Source of the DNA: Prochlorococcus sp. AG-402-M23
GTDB lineage: Bacteria > Cyanobacteriota > Cyanobacteriia > PCC-6307 > Cyanobiaceae
Direction of reading: 5' to 3'
NCBI GenBank assembly: GCA_003216575.1
Contig: QCIR01000005.1
Coordinates: 21,277 to 85,276, forward strand
Length of the DNA stretch: 64,000 nt
In this document: piece after piece, positions 40,733 to 51,250 of the stretch
Position numbering within the stretch: position 1 is the first letter of the stretch
Layout of the letters: every line of letters starts with the position of its first letter
The notes under the pieces: generated by a model
Told to the model about the DNA's origin: nothing
Seen by the model: the letters and a program-made list of their open reading frames with translations, nothing else
The model's database searches: none
Made by a program: the position numbers and the translations under genes

Positions 40733-42085
40733 TTAATCTCCTTCTTCAATTTTAATTTGTCTTTCATAGATTGAATGTTCATTGAATATTCTTGCAGTTA
40801 AAAAGCTAGCAATACATGTAATTAAAAGTGGTTTGAGTATAAGTAGATTCTTAGTTAAGGCGAAGGCTAAAAACATGGCTGTTAAGGGTGTTCTTGAACA
40901 ACCAGCTACAAATCCGCCCATTCCTGCAAAAATATAGGTTGTTGGTACATGGCCAGTCAAAGTTTCTACCCCTATACCGCTGGCTAATCCTATCGCTCCT
41001 CCTAGGGTTAGCATTGGATAAAATAAACCACCTGGAGCTCCAGAGGCCGCTGCCAAACCAGAAGCAAAAAATAAAACTAAAAATATACTTATTGCGAGTG
41101 TAAAACTATTGCTTTCATTAACAATAATCTTTTGCAACCCTTCGATATTGTGAAAACTTTCTGGAATTATTGAATACATTGAGCCAAGTAATAATCCGGA
41201 GAAACTCATTCTTTGAATAGTTTTATTTTTAAACCATTTGTTTCCTAGGACTTGCATCTTTAAAACATATGCGCAATACATTTCTGCTAAGAATCCAAGC
41301 AAGATTCCTAAAAATATTAGGTATAAAAAATCTGTCGGAAAGAATTTGATTACTGGTGTATATGCTCTCTCTACTTGAAAACCTAAATTATTAATAAATC
41401 CACCAGCTTTTTGATCTAGTCCAATCGCTTGCAAAATATCAGCACAACTATCAGCCCAGAAAGTTGTTACTACTACTAGTAAGAGGACTACTGGTCTGGC
41501 TGAATTTAGAAGTTCTTCAATTGCATAGACAAAGCCTCCAATAGGTGCACTGAAAATGGCTGCGATTCCCGCTCCTCCTCCTGCTGCAACTATGACTCTA
41601 CGAAATGAAATAGGGGCTTTTAGCCATTGTGCCATCTTCCAGGCAACAGATCCTCCCATTTGTACTGCTGGGCCTTCTGGGCCTAGTGGAAATCCACTGC
41701 CAATAGCAATTATTCCAGCAAATAGTTTTACGACTCCAACTCTTAATCCCATAGGGACTGGCTTATGGCGAAGAAATGCAATGATGTGACTTACTCCTGC
41801 TCCTTTTGCGGCAGGGGCAAAATTTTGAATGAGTGATCCTGAAATCATCCCTCCTAATGCTCCTAATATTGGTAAAACTATCCATCTAGGCATATATGTA
41901 AGAAGATTTGATCGATAATCTTCTAATGTATGAATTCCAGTTTTAAATAATACTCCCGTTAATGCTGCTCCTAAACCTGTAAGTATGAGAGCAAGAATTA
42001 CATTTAGCCATTTCCTTTGAAGAAGTTTTTTTATGCTTTGATTTGATTTTTTTGTAACGGAATTTTGACTTTGACTGTTGATCAT
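40733..42085 (-). CDS. CLC-family chloride channel or antiporter
   Basis: The 450-residue membrane protein has the CLC selectivity motifs: GSGFPLGPEGPAVQMGG (about residues 130-146) with the gating Glu of GxEGP retained, GGFVYAIEELLNSARP with a Glu at the usual proton-pathway position, and GAPGGLFYPMLTLGGAIG. The variant G-P-E-G-P instead of the more usual G-R/K-E-G-P is notable. These features favour an anion/proton antiporter over a passive channel, but this is inference. It lies 10 bases downstream of acnB and is convergent with the O-antigen-like gene. Confidence 0.88.
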   Translation of the reverse strand: MINSQSQNSVTKKSNQSIKKLLQRKWLNVILALILTGLGAALTGVLFKTGIHTLEDYRSNLLTYMPRWIVLPILGALGGMISGSLIQNFAPAAKGAGVSHIIAFLRHKPVPMGLRVGVVKLFAGIIAIGSGFPLGPEGPAVQMGGSVAWKMAQWLKAPISFRRVIVAAGGGAGIAAIFSAPIGGFVYAIEELLNSARPVVLLLVVVTTFWADSCADILQAIGLDQKAGGFINNLGFQVERAYTPVIKFFPTDFLYLIFLGILLGFLAEMYCAYVLKMQVLGNKWFKNKTIQRMSFSGLLLGSMYSIIPESFHNIEGLQKIIVNESNSFTLAISIFLVLFFASGLAAASGAPGGLFYPMLTLGGAIGLASGIGVETLTGHVPTTYIFAGMGGFVAGCSRTPLTAMFLAFALTKNLLILKPLLITCIASFLTARIFNEHSIYERQIKIEEGD

Positions 42086-42095
42086 TTAACTCAAT

Positions 42096-44696
42096 TTAGG
42101 TTTGTAAAATAAAGGCTTCTTCTTCTTTTGTTATTACACGGCCATCCTCGATAAAGTTTGGTATTTCATCAAAGTTTAAGTATCTGTATATTTCGTCAGT
42201 TAAAGGGGAAACTTTTTTAGAAGCTATTGCAAGATATTCATCAGTTGTAGGTATATGACCCAGTAAAGCGCAAACAGCGGCCAGTTCTGCACTTCCTAAG
42301 AACACCTGAGCTCCTTTCCCTAATCTGTTGTTGAAATTTCTTGTACTGGTTGAGAAAACAGTTGAATTATCTTCTACACGAGCTTGATTGCCCATGCATA
42401 GAGAACAACCAGGCATTTCCATTCGGCTACCAGCTTTTTCAAAGATCTCGTAGTATCCTTCTTTTTTCAAAATTTCCTCGTCCATTCGTGTTGGCGGACA
42501 TACCCATAATCTTGCTGCTATTTTCCCTTCTCCTTCGAGAATTTTTGCAGCAGCTCGATAATGACCAATATTAGTCATACATGAACCAATAAAAACTTCT
42601 TGAATGGGAGTGCCTGCGACTGCGCTTAAAAGTTTGACGTTATCAGGATCATTAGGACAAGCCAAAACAGGCTCTTTGAGTTTATTCAGGTCTATTTCAA
42701 TGATTTCTGAGTACTGAGCATTTGAGTCGGCTGAAAGTAAATCTGGTTTTTTTAACCAATCTTCCATTTCTTTAATTCTTCTACTTATTGTTCTTGCGTC
42801 TTTATATCCCCTAGCAATCATATTTTTAAGTAAAACAATATTGCTTTTTAAATATTCACTGATTGTTGATTTAGAGAGTTGAATAGTACATCCAGCACAA
42901 GATCTTTCTGCACTTGCATCAGTCAACTCAAAGGCTTGTTCTAATTTTAGGTTTGGTAGACCTTCAATTTCTAAGATTTTCCCATTAAATACATTAACTT
43001 TGTTCGTTTTTGCGACGGTCAGAAGACCTTTCTGTATGGCCATCCACGGAATGGCATTAACTACATCTCTTAAAGTGACGCCAGTTTGTAAAGACCCTTT
43101 AAAACGTACCAAAACTGACTCCGGCATATCTAAAGGCATGGAACCAATGGCTGCTGCAAATGCCACAACTCCCGAACCTCCTGGAAATGAGATACCCAAT
43201 GGGAATCGTGTATGACTATCGCCACCTGTTCCAACCGTGTCTGGTAAAAGCATCCTATTGAGCCAGCTGTGAATAATTCCATCGCCGGGTTTTAATGCTA
43301 TTCCTCCTCTTTCAGCAAAAAAATCAGGGAGTTCTTTTTGAGTTTTGATATCAACAGGCTTGGGATATGCTGCTGTATGGCAGAAACTCTGCATAACTAA
43401 ATCAGCAGAAAATCCTAAACAGGCTAGTTCTTTCATTTCATCTCTAGTCATCGGACCAGTGGTATCTTGACTACCAACTGTCGTCATTATTGGCTCACAA
43501 CTTGAACCAGGGAGCACACCTTCTAAACCGCAAGCTTTTCCAACTATTTTTTGAGCTTGCGTAAACCCGTGCTTTGATGCAGGTGGCTGACCAGGACGAA
43601 TAAAAAGAGTAGAGGGAGGAAGTTTTAATTTTGTTCTCACTTTGTCTGTCAAAGCTCTTCCAATCATTAAAGGAATTCGCCCACCTGCTCTTACTTCATC
43701 AGTAATAGTTTGTGGTTTTAGGTCAAATTTTGATAGAAGTTCTCCACTGTTTGCCTCATTTTCACTCCTTCTTACTTCTCCTTTGTAAGGGAAAATAGTG
43801 ATGACATCTCCTGTTTTGAGATTGCTTACATCACATTCAATTGGAAGTGCTCCTGAATCTTCAGCAGTATTAAAGAAAATAGGAGCAATTTTGCCTCCTA
43901 TTACAACCCCACTCCCTCTTTTATTTGGCACGTAAGGTATGTCTTGTCCTGTATGCCAAAGGACAGAGTTTATTGCTGACTTTCTAGAGCTTCCTGTCCC
44001 AACGACATCGCCAACATATGCGATTGGATATCCTTTCTTTTTTAATTCTTCAATAGTGGCTAAACCATTTGGGTCTCGAGTCTCTAACATCGCTAGAGCA
44101 TGTAAAGGAATATCTGGTCTTGTTGTGGCATGAGTTGCTGGAGAGAGGTCGTCTGTATTTGTTTCTCCCTCAACTTTAAATATTGTTAATTTTATTTCTT
44201 CAGCTAAGGGTTGTTTATTAGTAAACCATTCTCCATTGGACCAGCTATTTATAACTTTTTCTGCATAAATATTTTTTTTTGCTAATTCTAAAATGTCGTT
44301 TAAAGCATCATAAACTAAAATAGTATTACTCAATGCTGTACATGCTGAAGATGCTAATTCTTTATTATTAGATTTTAGTATTTCAATTAATGCTGCCACA
44401 TTATATCCGCCAATCATTGTACCTAAAAGCTCAGTTGCTTTTAACGGACTTACTAACGGACTTTTTGATTCTTCTTGAGCAATTGAACTAAGCCAAGTCG
44501 CTTTGACATAAGAGGCTTGATCAACTCCAGGAGGAATTCGATTAACAAGAAGATCCAGTAAGAAGTTTTGGTCGGATTCTTTCTCTGGTTTTTCTAATAA
44601 CTCTGTTAAATCTTTAGTCTGTTTTGCATCTAAAGGAAGCGGAGGGATTCCTAAAGCTTCTCTTTCTGCAACATGTGATAAGTAATTTTTTAGCAT
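42096..44696 (-). CDS. acnB: Bifunctional aconitate hydratase AcnB
   Basis: It isomerises citrate to isocitrate with a [4Fe-4S] cluster and also handles 2-methylaconitate in some bacteria. The 866-residue protein starts with the AcnB-type HEAT-like domain ([17 protein letters not shown]), followed by the swivel domain and core. Cluster ligands are visible in [13 protein letters not shown] and [11 protein letters not shown] near the C-terminus. The segment [21 protein letters not shown] is the aconitase signature. The length matches AcnB. Confidence 0.96.
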   Translation of the reverse strand: MLKNYLSHVAEREALGIPPLPLDAKQTKDLTELLEKPEKESDQNFLLDLLVNRIPPGVDQASYVKATWLSSIAQEESKSPLVSPLKATELLGTMIGGYNVAALIEILKSNNKELASSACTALSNTILVYDALNDILELAKKNIYAEKVINSWSNGEWFTNKQPLAEEIKLTIFKVEGETNTDDLSPATHATTRPDIPLHALAMLETRDPNGLATIEELKKKGYPIAYVGDVVGTGSSRKSAINSVLWHTGQDIPYVPNKRGSGVVIGGKIAPIFFNTAEDSGALPIECDVSNLKTGDVITIFPYKGEVRRSENEANSGELLSKFDLKPQTITDEVRAGGRIPLMIGRALTDKVRTKLKLPPSTLFIRPGQPPASKHGFTQAQKIVGKACGLEGVLPGSSCEPIMTTVGSQDTTGPMTRDEMKELACLGFSADLVMQSFCHTAAYPKPVDIKTQKELPDFFAERGGIALKPGDGIIHSWLNRMLLPDTVGTGGDSHTRFPLGISFPGGSGVVAFAAAIGSMPLDMPESVLVRFKGSLQTGVTLRDVVNAIPWMAIQKGLLTVAKTNKVNVFNGKILEIEGLPNLKLEQAFELTDASAERSCAGCTIQLSKSTISEYLKSNIVLLKNMIARGYKDARTISRRIKEMEDWLKKPDLLSADSNAQYSEIIEIDLNKLKEPVLACPNDPDNVKLLSAVAGTPIQEVFIGSCMTNIGHYRAAAKILEGEGKIAARLWVCPPTRMDEEILKKEGYYEIFEKAGSRMEMPGCSLCMGNQARVEDNSTVFSTSTRNFNNRLGKGAQVFLGSAELAAVCALLGHIPTTDEYLAIASKKVSPLTDEIYRYLNFDEIPNFIEDGRVITKEEEAFILQT

Positions 44697-44849
44697 TTTT
44701 AAATCTCAACAGAGAATGTATTTGAGTGAGGGCCTTTTGTTTTCATTGTTTACAACTGCATGTTTCTTGAACAAACATTCAGATAATGCAACTTATTACC
44801 CCCCTATGACTGATACTTCTCTAATCTTATATCTATGATCACGCTTTAA

Positions 44850-45920
44850 ATGTCCACCTCATCATATTTTTCAATGGTGGATAGCACCTCAGACCTTCAT
44901 GTGGTCGAGACGCGTCCATTAATGTCACCAGCATTAATTCATAGAGATTTGCCTTTAGATAAGGAAGCCTCTGGAGTTGTCTCTACTACTCGAAATAAGA
45001 TTCAATCAATTCTTCATGGCAATGATCCGAGAATTTTGGTGATTGTTGGACCATGTTCGGTTCATGATGTTGATGCTGCTATTGAATATGCAAATCGTTT
45101 AACTCCACTAAGGGAGAAATATAGTCAAAAGCTAGAGATTGTTATGCGTGTTTATTTTGAGAAACCACGTACAACTGTTGGATGGAAAGGGCTTATTAAT
45201 GACCCTCATCTTGATAATTCTTACGATATAAATACTGGTTTAAGAAAGGCAAGAGGTCTATTACTTGATTTAGCCAAAAAAGGAATGCCGGCAGCAACTG
45301 AATTACTTGATCCAGTTGTTCCTCAATATATTGCTGATTTAATTAGTTGGACTGCTATTGGAGCAAGAACGACAGAGAGCCAGACTCATCGTGAAATGGC
45401 GTCTGGATTATCAATGCCGGTTGGTTACAAGAATGGTACTGATGGAACAGCAACCATAGCGATTAATGCAATGCAAGCGGCTTCAAGACCTCATCATTTT
45501 TTAGGAATTAATAACGATGGTCACGCTTCGATAGTGAGTACTACAGGTAATCCAGATGGTCATCTCGTTCTAAGAGGTGGTAAGAATGGAACTAATTATC
45601 ATCTTGATGCAATTAATTTAATTGCAGATGAATTAGCAAAATTTAAGATGCCTGGAAGAGTAATGGTTGATTGTAGTCATGGCAACTCAAATAAAGATTT
45701 TCGTAGACAATCAGAAGTTTTACGGGATGTTGCATTACAGTTAAAAGGTGGATCAAAGAATTTAATGGGCGTAATGATTGAAAGTCATCTTGTTGAGGGT
45801 AATCAGAAATTAAATTCAGATTTATCAAAACTTACCTATGGGCAAAGTGTTACGGATGCATGCATAAATTTTTCTACAACTGAAGTTTTATTAGAGGAAC
45901 TAGCTGAATCAGTCAGATAA
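44850..45920 (+). CDS. aroG: 3-deoxy-7-phosphoheptulonate (DAHP) synthase, class I
   Basis: It condenses PEP and erythrose-4-phosphate, the first step of aromatic amino acid synthesis. The 356-residue protein is of the E. coli AroFGH type: VIVGPCSVHDVDAAIEYANRL, MRVYFEKPRTTVGWKGL, GARTTESQTHREMASGLSMPVG-type core and MVDCSHGNSNKD. The type is often feedback-inhibited by Phe or Tyr; which one is not determinable here, so the symbol is generic. ATG choices are 44850 and 44874. It is divergent from acnB with 153 bases between. Confidence 0.92.
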   Translation: MSTSSYFSMVDSTSDLHVVETRPLMSPALIHRDLPLDKEASGVVSTTRNKIQSILHGNDPRILVIVGPCSVHDVDAAIEYANRLTPLREKYSQKLEIVMRVYFEKPRTTVGWKGLINDPHLDNSYDINTGLRKARGLLLDLAKKGMPAATELLDPVVPQYIADLISWTAIGARTTESQTHREMASGLSMPVGYKNGTDGTATIAINAMQAASRPHHFLGINNDGHASIVSTTGNPDGHLVLRGGKNGTNYHLDAINLIADELAKFKMPGRVMVDCSHGNSNKDFRRQSEVLRDVALQLKGGSKNLMGVMIESHLVEGNQKLNSDLSKLTYGQSVTDACINFSTTEVLLEELAESVR

Positions 45921-45934
45921 TTTTAGTTGTTCTT

Positions 45935-46588
45935 TTATACTCCTATTAACCATATCCCTATACAAGTTACTCCTATAGGTACAGTTAAATTGTCGATACC
46001 CCAAGGACTTATTTGCTCTAAAAAAGTTGCTATTAGCGAGAAGACTAAAATTTCTAGAGGCTGTATGCCTAAATTATTAGTTGAAGAGATAATTGAAGTC
46101 GTTATAGCTACTACTGACCCCATTGTTAATGTTCCAACGATCGATTTAGTTTGACTTAGTATTGACCATTTTGGAGAGTTAATAGACCTTCCGAGTAAAC
46201 CTGCTAATCCATCACCAAAAGCCATTGATAGAACTCCTATGGAAATTGATGATGCATAGCGAGGCCAGAATAGTAAAAGTAAAAGTGTGATACTTATACC
46301 ATATGCAATTGTTCCAAAACTTTTTCGCTCAATATCTTCAATGGCAGGTAATAAACGATATTGATAATTAACACCTAAAGATATGGTGATCAATAATGCA
46401 GTTGAGAAAGCTATATTTTTTGGAATATCAAATAACCAGGCTAAAAGAATTACAGGCCCTGTTCCTATATGAATAATTTTTCTACTTAACTCTTCTTTTT
46501 TAGGAAAATATCTTTTACATAAAACTGCAATTAATAAAATAAGAACTATCCATAACGCAATAATAAAAATAGCTATTTGAATAGGCAA
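45935..46588 (-). CDS. Phytol kinase/CDP-diglyceride-like membrane kinase
   Basis: The 217-residue membrane protein has about six hydrophobic helices. SRKIIHIGTGPVILLAW near residue 35 and MAFGDGLAGLLGR (about 121-133), plus KSIVGTLTMG, match the dolichol/phytol kinase family (VTE5/SEC59-like). Such enzymes phosphorylate phytol for tocopherol and phylloquinone recycling. Activity here is inferred from family. The start is TTG at 46588, 3 bases after the sigma factor's stop, so cotranscription with it is likely. Confidence 0.8.
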   Translation of the reverse strand: MPIQIAIFIIALWIVLILLIAVLCKRYFPKKEELSRKIIHIGTGPVILLAWLFDIPKNIAFSTALLITISLGVNYQYRLLPAIEDIERKSFGTIAYGISITLLLLLFWPRYASSISIGVLSMAFGDGLAGLLGRSINSPKWSILSQTKSIVGTLTMGSVVAITTSIISSTNNLGIQPLEILVFSLIATFLEQISPWGIDNLTVPIGVTCIGIWLIGV

Positions 46589-46591
46589 TGT

Positions 46592-47614
46592 TTAAGCAGC
46601 GTTTTGATGGGTAGTCATTACCCTCAATTTTAAAATTGCTTTTGCTTCAAGTTGTCTTACACGTTCTCTCGAAACATTTATTTGTCTTCCAATTTCAGCA
46701 AGAGTAAGTGGTTCTTCTCCATCGAGGCCAAAGCGAAGTCTCATGATTTTTTGCTCTCTCTCATTTAATTGAGATAACCATCCTCCAAGGTGTTCTTTTT
46801 GAATACTTCTATCCATCCCTTCCATGGGCTCATCGGAATTGGGGTCTGGAATTAGTTCTCCAAGAGTACTTCGATCTTCTTCGCCTCTTGCATGAGCATC
46901 AAGAGATGCACATGGCGCGCTTTGCGATACTAAATCTTCCAGATCTTGAGGTTCAATTCCCATTGCGTTTGCTAACTCTAGGCGATTTGGTTGCCTACCA
47001 AATCGATGAGATAATTCACGCGATATGCGGCGCATTTTTGAAAGTTTTTCGCTGATATGTATTGGCAGTCGAATAGTTCTAGCACTGTTATCAATAGCAC
47101 GAGTCATACCTTGTCTTATCCACCAGTAGGCATAGGTTGAGAATTTATAACCCATTGCAGGATCAAATTTATCAACTGCTCTCTCTAATCCAATGGCACC
47201 TTCTTGAACTAAATCGAGTAATTCGAGACCTTGGTTTTGATATTTTTTTGCAACACTTACAACAAGTCTCAGGTTTGCAGCCATCATGCGATCTCTTGCC
47301 CGTTTACCCATTTTTATTTTGTGTTTCTGACGGGTAGATCGCTCTTCAAGAGGAAGGCTCAGCAAATCTTTCATTTGTTGGACATGATGAGCAAGCTCAA
47401 TTTCTTCTGCAGGAGTCAGAAGTGGGACTCTTCCAATACTTGTGAGATAGAAACCTATCGCATCAGTAGCTAGACGATTACTTTGTCTTCTTGAACTTCG
47501 AGATTTTTGACTACTTACATTTGATGCAGATAGCTTTTGATTTGTGCTTGCCGAATTGGACTTCCCTGATGAAACATCAGAAATTGCCTTGGCAGATTCC
47601 AGCGGGATCCCCAT
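46592..47614 (-). CDS. RNA polymerase sigma factor, RpoD/sigma-70 family (group 2)
   Basis: The 340-residue protein lacks the long N-terminal region 1.1 of the primary sigma. Region 1.2 begins DAIGFYLTSIGRVPLL; region 2 has MAANLRLVVSVAKKYQNQGLELLDLVQEG and FSTYAYWWIRQGMTRA-type promoter-melting sequence; region 3 has PIHISEKLSKM; region 4 has the helix-turn-helix TLAEIGRQINVSRERVRQLE. Non-essential group 2 factors reprogram transcription under stress or nutrient limitation. The ATG at 47614 is preceded by an in-frame GTG at 47617. The Ser/Gln-rich first 40 residues are probably disordered. Confidence 0.93.
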   Translation of the reverse strand: MGIPLESAKAISDVSSGKSNSASTNQKLSASNVSSQKSRSSRRQSNRLATDAIGFYLTSIGRVPLLTPAEEIELAHHVQQMKDLLSLPLEERSTRQKHKIKMGKRARDRMMAANLRLVVSVAKKYQNQGLELLDLVQEGAIGLERAVDKFDPAMGYKFSTYAYWWIRQGMTRAIDNSARTIRLPIHISEKLSKMRRISRELSHRFGRQPNRLELANAMGIEPQDLEDLVSQSAPCASLDAHARGEEDRSTLGELIPDPNSDEPMEGMDRSIQKEHLGGWLSQLNEREQKIMRLRFGLDGEEPLTLAEIGRQINVSRERVRQLEAKAILKLRVMTTHQNAA

Positions 47615-47769
47615 CACCCTGGCCTCTTGAAATTAGATTTATTAAGAAGTTAGCACTTATAAGGAGAAGTTGACTAATTGAAACGAAAAATTTATGACTT
47701 TTTGCCTAATTAGGTATAAAGCGCATCAAAAAAACAGATTAAATGTTTTGAAAAAAGCTTTGAAATTTT

Positions 47770-49899
47770 TTAATTTTCTTCGTTTTTGTATAGCTTAATA
47801 ATTTTTTCTTGAATATATTTTTTCTTATCATTCAAAATTGGATTTTTGGAATAGCTACCATCACTTTGCATGTTCCAAGAATCTTTATTTTCTTCTAAAT
47901 AACAATCTAATAAATGTTTAATTTCTTTTTTAATTTTATTGTCTTCAATAGGTGTAACTGCTTCAACTCTTCTATCTAGATTACGCCTCATCCAATCTGC
48001 ACTACCAATAAATACTTCTGCATCTCCATCGTTATTAAACCAAAAGATTCTTGAATGTTCTAAAAACCTACCAATAATGCTTGTTACTTTTATATTTTCG
48101 CTTAAGCCTTTTTTCTGAGGGTATAGGCAGCACATCCCTCTAATTATAAGTTGAATTTTTACTCCTTCCTCTGATGCTAGATAAAGTAATTTTATGATTT
48201 CTGGATCAACTAGGGAATTCATTTTGGCTATTATCTTGGCTGGTAAGCCATTTTTTGCATAATTAATTTCTCTTTTTATTAGTTTTTCTATTCCACTTCT
48301 AAGAGTTACCGGTGCAACTAATAATTTTCTGTAGGATTGTTGTTTAGCAAATCCAGTCAGATAATTAAATAGTTCAATAAGATCTTGACCAAGTTCAGGT
48401 TGACAAGACAGCAAGCCAAAATCTGTATATGTTTTAGATGTTTTCGAATTATAATTACCAGTCCCAATATGAAAGTATGTTCTTAATCTGTTTTTTTCTT
48501 TTCTTATAATTAATGCGATTTTTGTATGAGTTTTTAGTCCAATGACTCCATAGACAACATGCACTCCAGCTTGCTCTAATTGTTTTGCCCATTGGATATT
48601 ATTATCTTCATCAAATCTTGCTTTTAGTTCAACTAGAGCCATGACTTGCTTTCCTTTCTCAGCAGCTTTTATTAGGGCATCAATAATTAATGAGTCTTTG
48701 GAAATTCTATACAAGGTCATTTTGATTCCCATGACTTGCTTATCTTCCGCAGCTTGATTAATAAACTCTTCTACTGAGGTCGAGAATAGATTGTATGGGT
48801 GATGGACTAGTAAATCACTACGCCTAATAATGGAGAATATACTTTTAAAATTGCCGTTTTTTCTAGTATCTAATTCTTCTTGTTCTCGTAATTGACTATT
48901 TTTGAGTGAAGCATGAGTAACGCCTTGATGCTTTCTAAATTTTAATTTAGGAAGATTGAAATTAGTTAACTCTATTAATTCATCTAATGCTAGTAACCCC
49001 TCAATTTGATATAAGTTTTCTTTGTCAATATTCATCCCTTCTTTTAAAAGATCAAGAATTACTTTTGGCGTATTTGTAGAGACTTCTAGCCTGACTACTT
49101 CCCCTCCTTTGCGTCGCTTGCGTAAACCTTCTTCTAGTGCACTCATTAAATCATCAGCTTCAAGGTCTCGAAGCTCTAGATCAGCATCTCTTGTAACGCG
49201 AAAGAACGAAAATTCCTTTACACTCATTCCAGGGAAAAGCATAGACAGATTATTTGCAATGATTTGCTCAATCGCAATTCCTGTGTATTTTGTTGATTCA
49301 TTATCATGTAGATCAACTGGAATACTTATAAATCTGGAAATACTCTCTCCAGGAATTTTTATGCGGGTAAATTGCTCTTTATCTGATTCACTATCAACGA
49401 TAATTGCAGCTAAATTTAAACTAAGATTACTTATAAACGGGAATGGATGAGAAGGGTCAACTGCTAAGGGAGTTAGTATCGGAAAAATTGCAGTTGTAAA
49501 ATAATTATCTATCCAAACTTTTTGTTTTTCATTTAATTCTTTATATTCAAGAATAAATATATTCTCTTTTTTAAAGTCATCTTCCATATATTGTTTTGTT
49601 TTATATTGCTGCGTCTTTAAAATAGGGTCTAAATAATTTCGAATTTCGATAAGTTGTTCTTCAGGTGATTTTCCATCTTGGCTTCTTTTTGAGATTCCAC
49701 CTTCTACTTGTGATTTTAATGAAGCAACTCTAACCATAAAAAATTCGTCTAAATTATTGCTAAAAATTGAACTGAATTTAATTTTTTCTAGTAATGGTGT
49801 TTCCTCTTCTATAGCAAGTTCTAAAACACGTTTGTTAAAATCTATCCAACTGAGTTCACGATTAATATAAGTTTCATTATTGATTTTTGGACTAGTCAT
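47770..49899 (-). CDS. ppk1: Polyphosphate kinase 1
   Basis: It reversibly makes polyphosphate from ATP, a phosphate and energy store. The 709-residue protein starts MTSPKINNETYINRELSWIDFN (INRELSW is the family start) and contains HPFPFISNLSLN, ALVELKARFDEDNNI, the phospho-His region HIGTGNYNSKTSKTYTD and FIGSADWMRRNLDRRVE. I prefer the ATG at 49899 to a TTG at 49920. It is followed by a 155-base gap to the sigma factor. A phosphate or nitrogen regulon link is not shown by the sequence. Confidence 0.95.
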   Translation of the reverse strand: MTSPKINNETYINRELSWIDFNKRVLELAIEEETPLLEKIKFSSIFSNNLDEFFMVRVASLKSQVEGGISKRSQDGKSPEEQLIEIRNYLDPILKTQQYKTKQYMEDDFKKENIFILEYKELNEKQKVWIDNYFTTAIFPILTPLAVDPSHPFPFISNLSLNLAAIIVDSESDKEQFTRIKIPGESISRFISIPVDLHDNESTKYTGIAIEQIIANNLSMLFPGMSVKEFSFFRVTRDADLELRDLEADDLMSALEEGLRKRRKGGEVVRLEVSTNTPKVILDLLKEGMNIDKENLYQIEGLLALDELIELTNFNLPKLKFRKHQGVTHASLKNSQLREQEELDTRKNGNFKSIFSIIRRSDLLVHHPYNLFSTSVEEFINQAAEDKQVMGIKMTLYRISKDSLIIDALIKAAEKGKQVMALVELKARFDEDNNIQWAKQLEQAGVHVVYGVIGLKTHTKIALIIRKEKNRLRTYFHIGTGNYNSKTSKTYTDFGLLSCQPELGQDLIELFNYLTGFAKQQSYRKLLVAPVTLRSGIEKLIKREINYAKNGLPAKIIAKMNSLVDPEIIKLLYLASEEGVKIQLIIRGMCCLYPQKKGLSENIKVTSIIGRFLEHSRIFWFNNDGDAEVFIGSADWMRRNLDRRVEAVTPIEDNKIKKEIKHLLDCYLEENKDSWNMQSDGSYSKNPILNDKKKYIQEKIIKLYKNEEN

Positions 49900-49959
49900 A
49901 TCTATAACCAATTTATTCAATTTCTAATTATTAGTTTAATATCTTGATCATCTATCAGT

Positions 49960-51204
49960 CTAGGAGATCACTTTTTGCTTGGTAAGACTTTTCCCTGAAA
50001 TTAAAAACATAACAAATAGTAGAAGCAATATTGTACCAAAGAATGGACTTCTTGGACCCAAAAGATCATATGAGCGTCCTGCTGCTATTGCTCCAAGAAA
50101 AGTTCCCAGACTTTGTAAACCCTGCAGATTTCCTAATACTGCTCCTTGACCTATAGAACTTAGTCTTCTTGAAATTAGTGCTCTTAAACTAGGAGTTACT
50201 AGTCCAGTTCCCATTGCAAGTATTGCGACGCCAGAAAATACAAGAGGAATTGACGTATCTATATTTGCGAGCGTTAAAAGAATACATCCTGTCATTACAA
50301 AGCCAATACCAGCAAAAGTTAATCTCGACTCTCCAAATCTTTTTACAAGAGGACCAATTAGACCTCCTTGAACAATCATTGCGATAACTCCAACGACAAT
50401 AAAAGCAGCACTACACAATTCAGGACTCCATCCAAATTTTTCTTTTAAATAAAGGACTAAAACAGCTGTAAAGCCATTAAATGCCATAAAGAAAACAAAA
50501 AATGATAAGCAAAGTCTTCTAGCTAAGGGGTTTTTAAATACAATTAGTAGCTGACTAATTGGATTCAAATCTCTTTTCCTCGGTAGTAAATTTCTTTTAT
50601 TTTTGGGCAGTGTTTCCGGTAGAAACCAAATTACAAAAATAAGATTAAATATTGCAAATCCGCTTGCTACCCATACCGGTAACGTAACACTAAATTTAGC
50701 AAGAGCTGTTCCTAATCCTGGCCCAAGAATAAAACCTAAACCAAATGCTACTCCAATTAATCCAAAGGTTTTTGCGCGATTTTCGGGAGTTGATATGTCT
50801 GCAAGTACTGTAGTAGCAGTAGCAGCAGTACCGCCACTTATGCCATCAATTATTCTGGCTAAAAATAGTAAAGATAAAGGTAAAGTTGAGGCCCATAAAG
50901 GTAAATAATTTTCCCAATTCAGGCTTACAGTTAATGCAAATAGACATATTCCTATTACAGAACCAGATACACATGTGATCATGATTGGCTTACGACCGAA
51001 ACGATCACTCATAGCTCCAATTAGTGGGGCTGCAGCAAACTGAGATATTGCATAAGTTCCAGTTAAAAAACCAAGAGTTGTCGCGCTTGTCGTGAATTGT
51101 TCTAATAAAAAAGGCAATAAAGGCAAAACAATGGTTTCGCCCAAACGATCATCTAGAAGTGTTATGAAAGCTCCTAAAAGGGTGGGAATTTTTAGCCTTC
51201 TCAA
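49960..51204 (-). CDS. MFS transporter, TetA/drug-exporter-like
   Basis: The 414-residue membrane protein has twelve hydrophobic helices and the MFS motif A, GAMSDRFGRKPIM (about residues 58-70), with DRFGRKP strongly conserved. The segment LADISTPENRAKTFGLIGVAFGLGFILGPGLG carries the TetA-type antiporter pattern (GLIGVAFGLGF is the core). Its substrate is unknown; it may be a general efflux pump. The start is TTG at 51204. It is divergent from the GNAT gene with 46 bases between. Confidence 0.85.
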   Translation of the reverse strand: MRRLKIPTLLGAFITLLDDRLGETIVLPLLPFLLEQFTTSATTLGFLTGTYAISQFAAAPLIGAMSDRFGRKPIMITCVSGSVIGICLFALTVSLNWENYLPLWASTLPLSLLFLARIIDGISGGTAATATTVLADISTPENRAKTFGLIGVAFGLGFILGPGLGTALAKFSVTLPVWVASGFAIFNLIFVIWFLPETLPKNKRNLLPRKRDLNPISQLLIVFKNPLARRLCLSFFVFFMAFNGFTAVLVLYLKEKFGWSPELCSAAFIVVGVIAMIVQGGLIGPLVKRFGESRLTFAGIGFVMTGCILLTLANIDTSIPLVFSGVAILAMGTGLVTPSLRALISRRLSSIGQGAVLGNLQGLQSLGTFLGAIAAGRSYDLLGPRSPFFGTILLLLFVMFLISGKSLTKQKVIS

Positions 51205-51250
51205 TGCAAATAGCTCATAATTTATTCACCTTCTCATACTGTCAGAGAAC

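Noticed and set aside
49022..49450. 142-codon frame on the plus strand
   Set aside because: It lies fully inside ppk on the opposite strand, has no family features and no promoter or ribosome-binding site.
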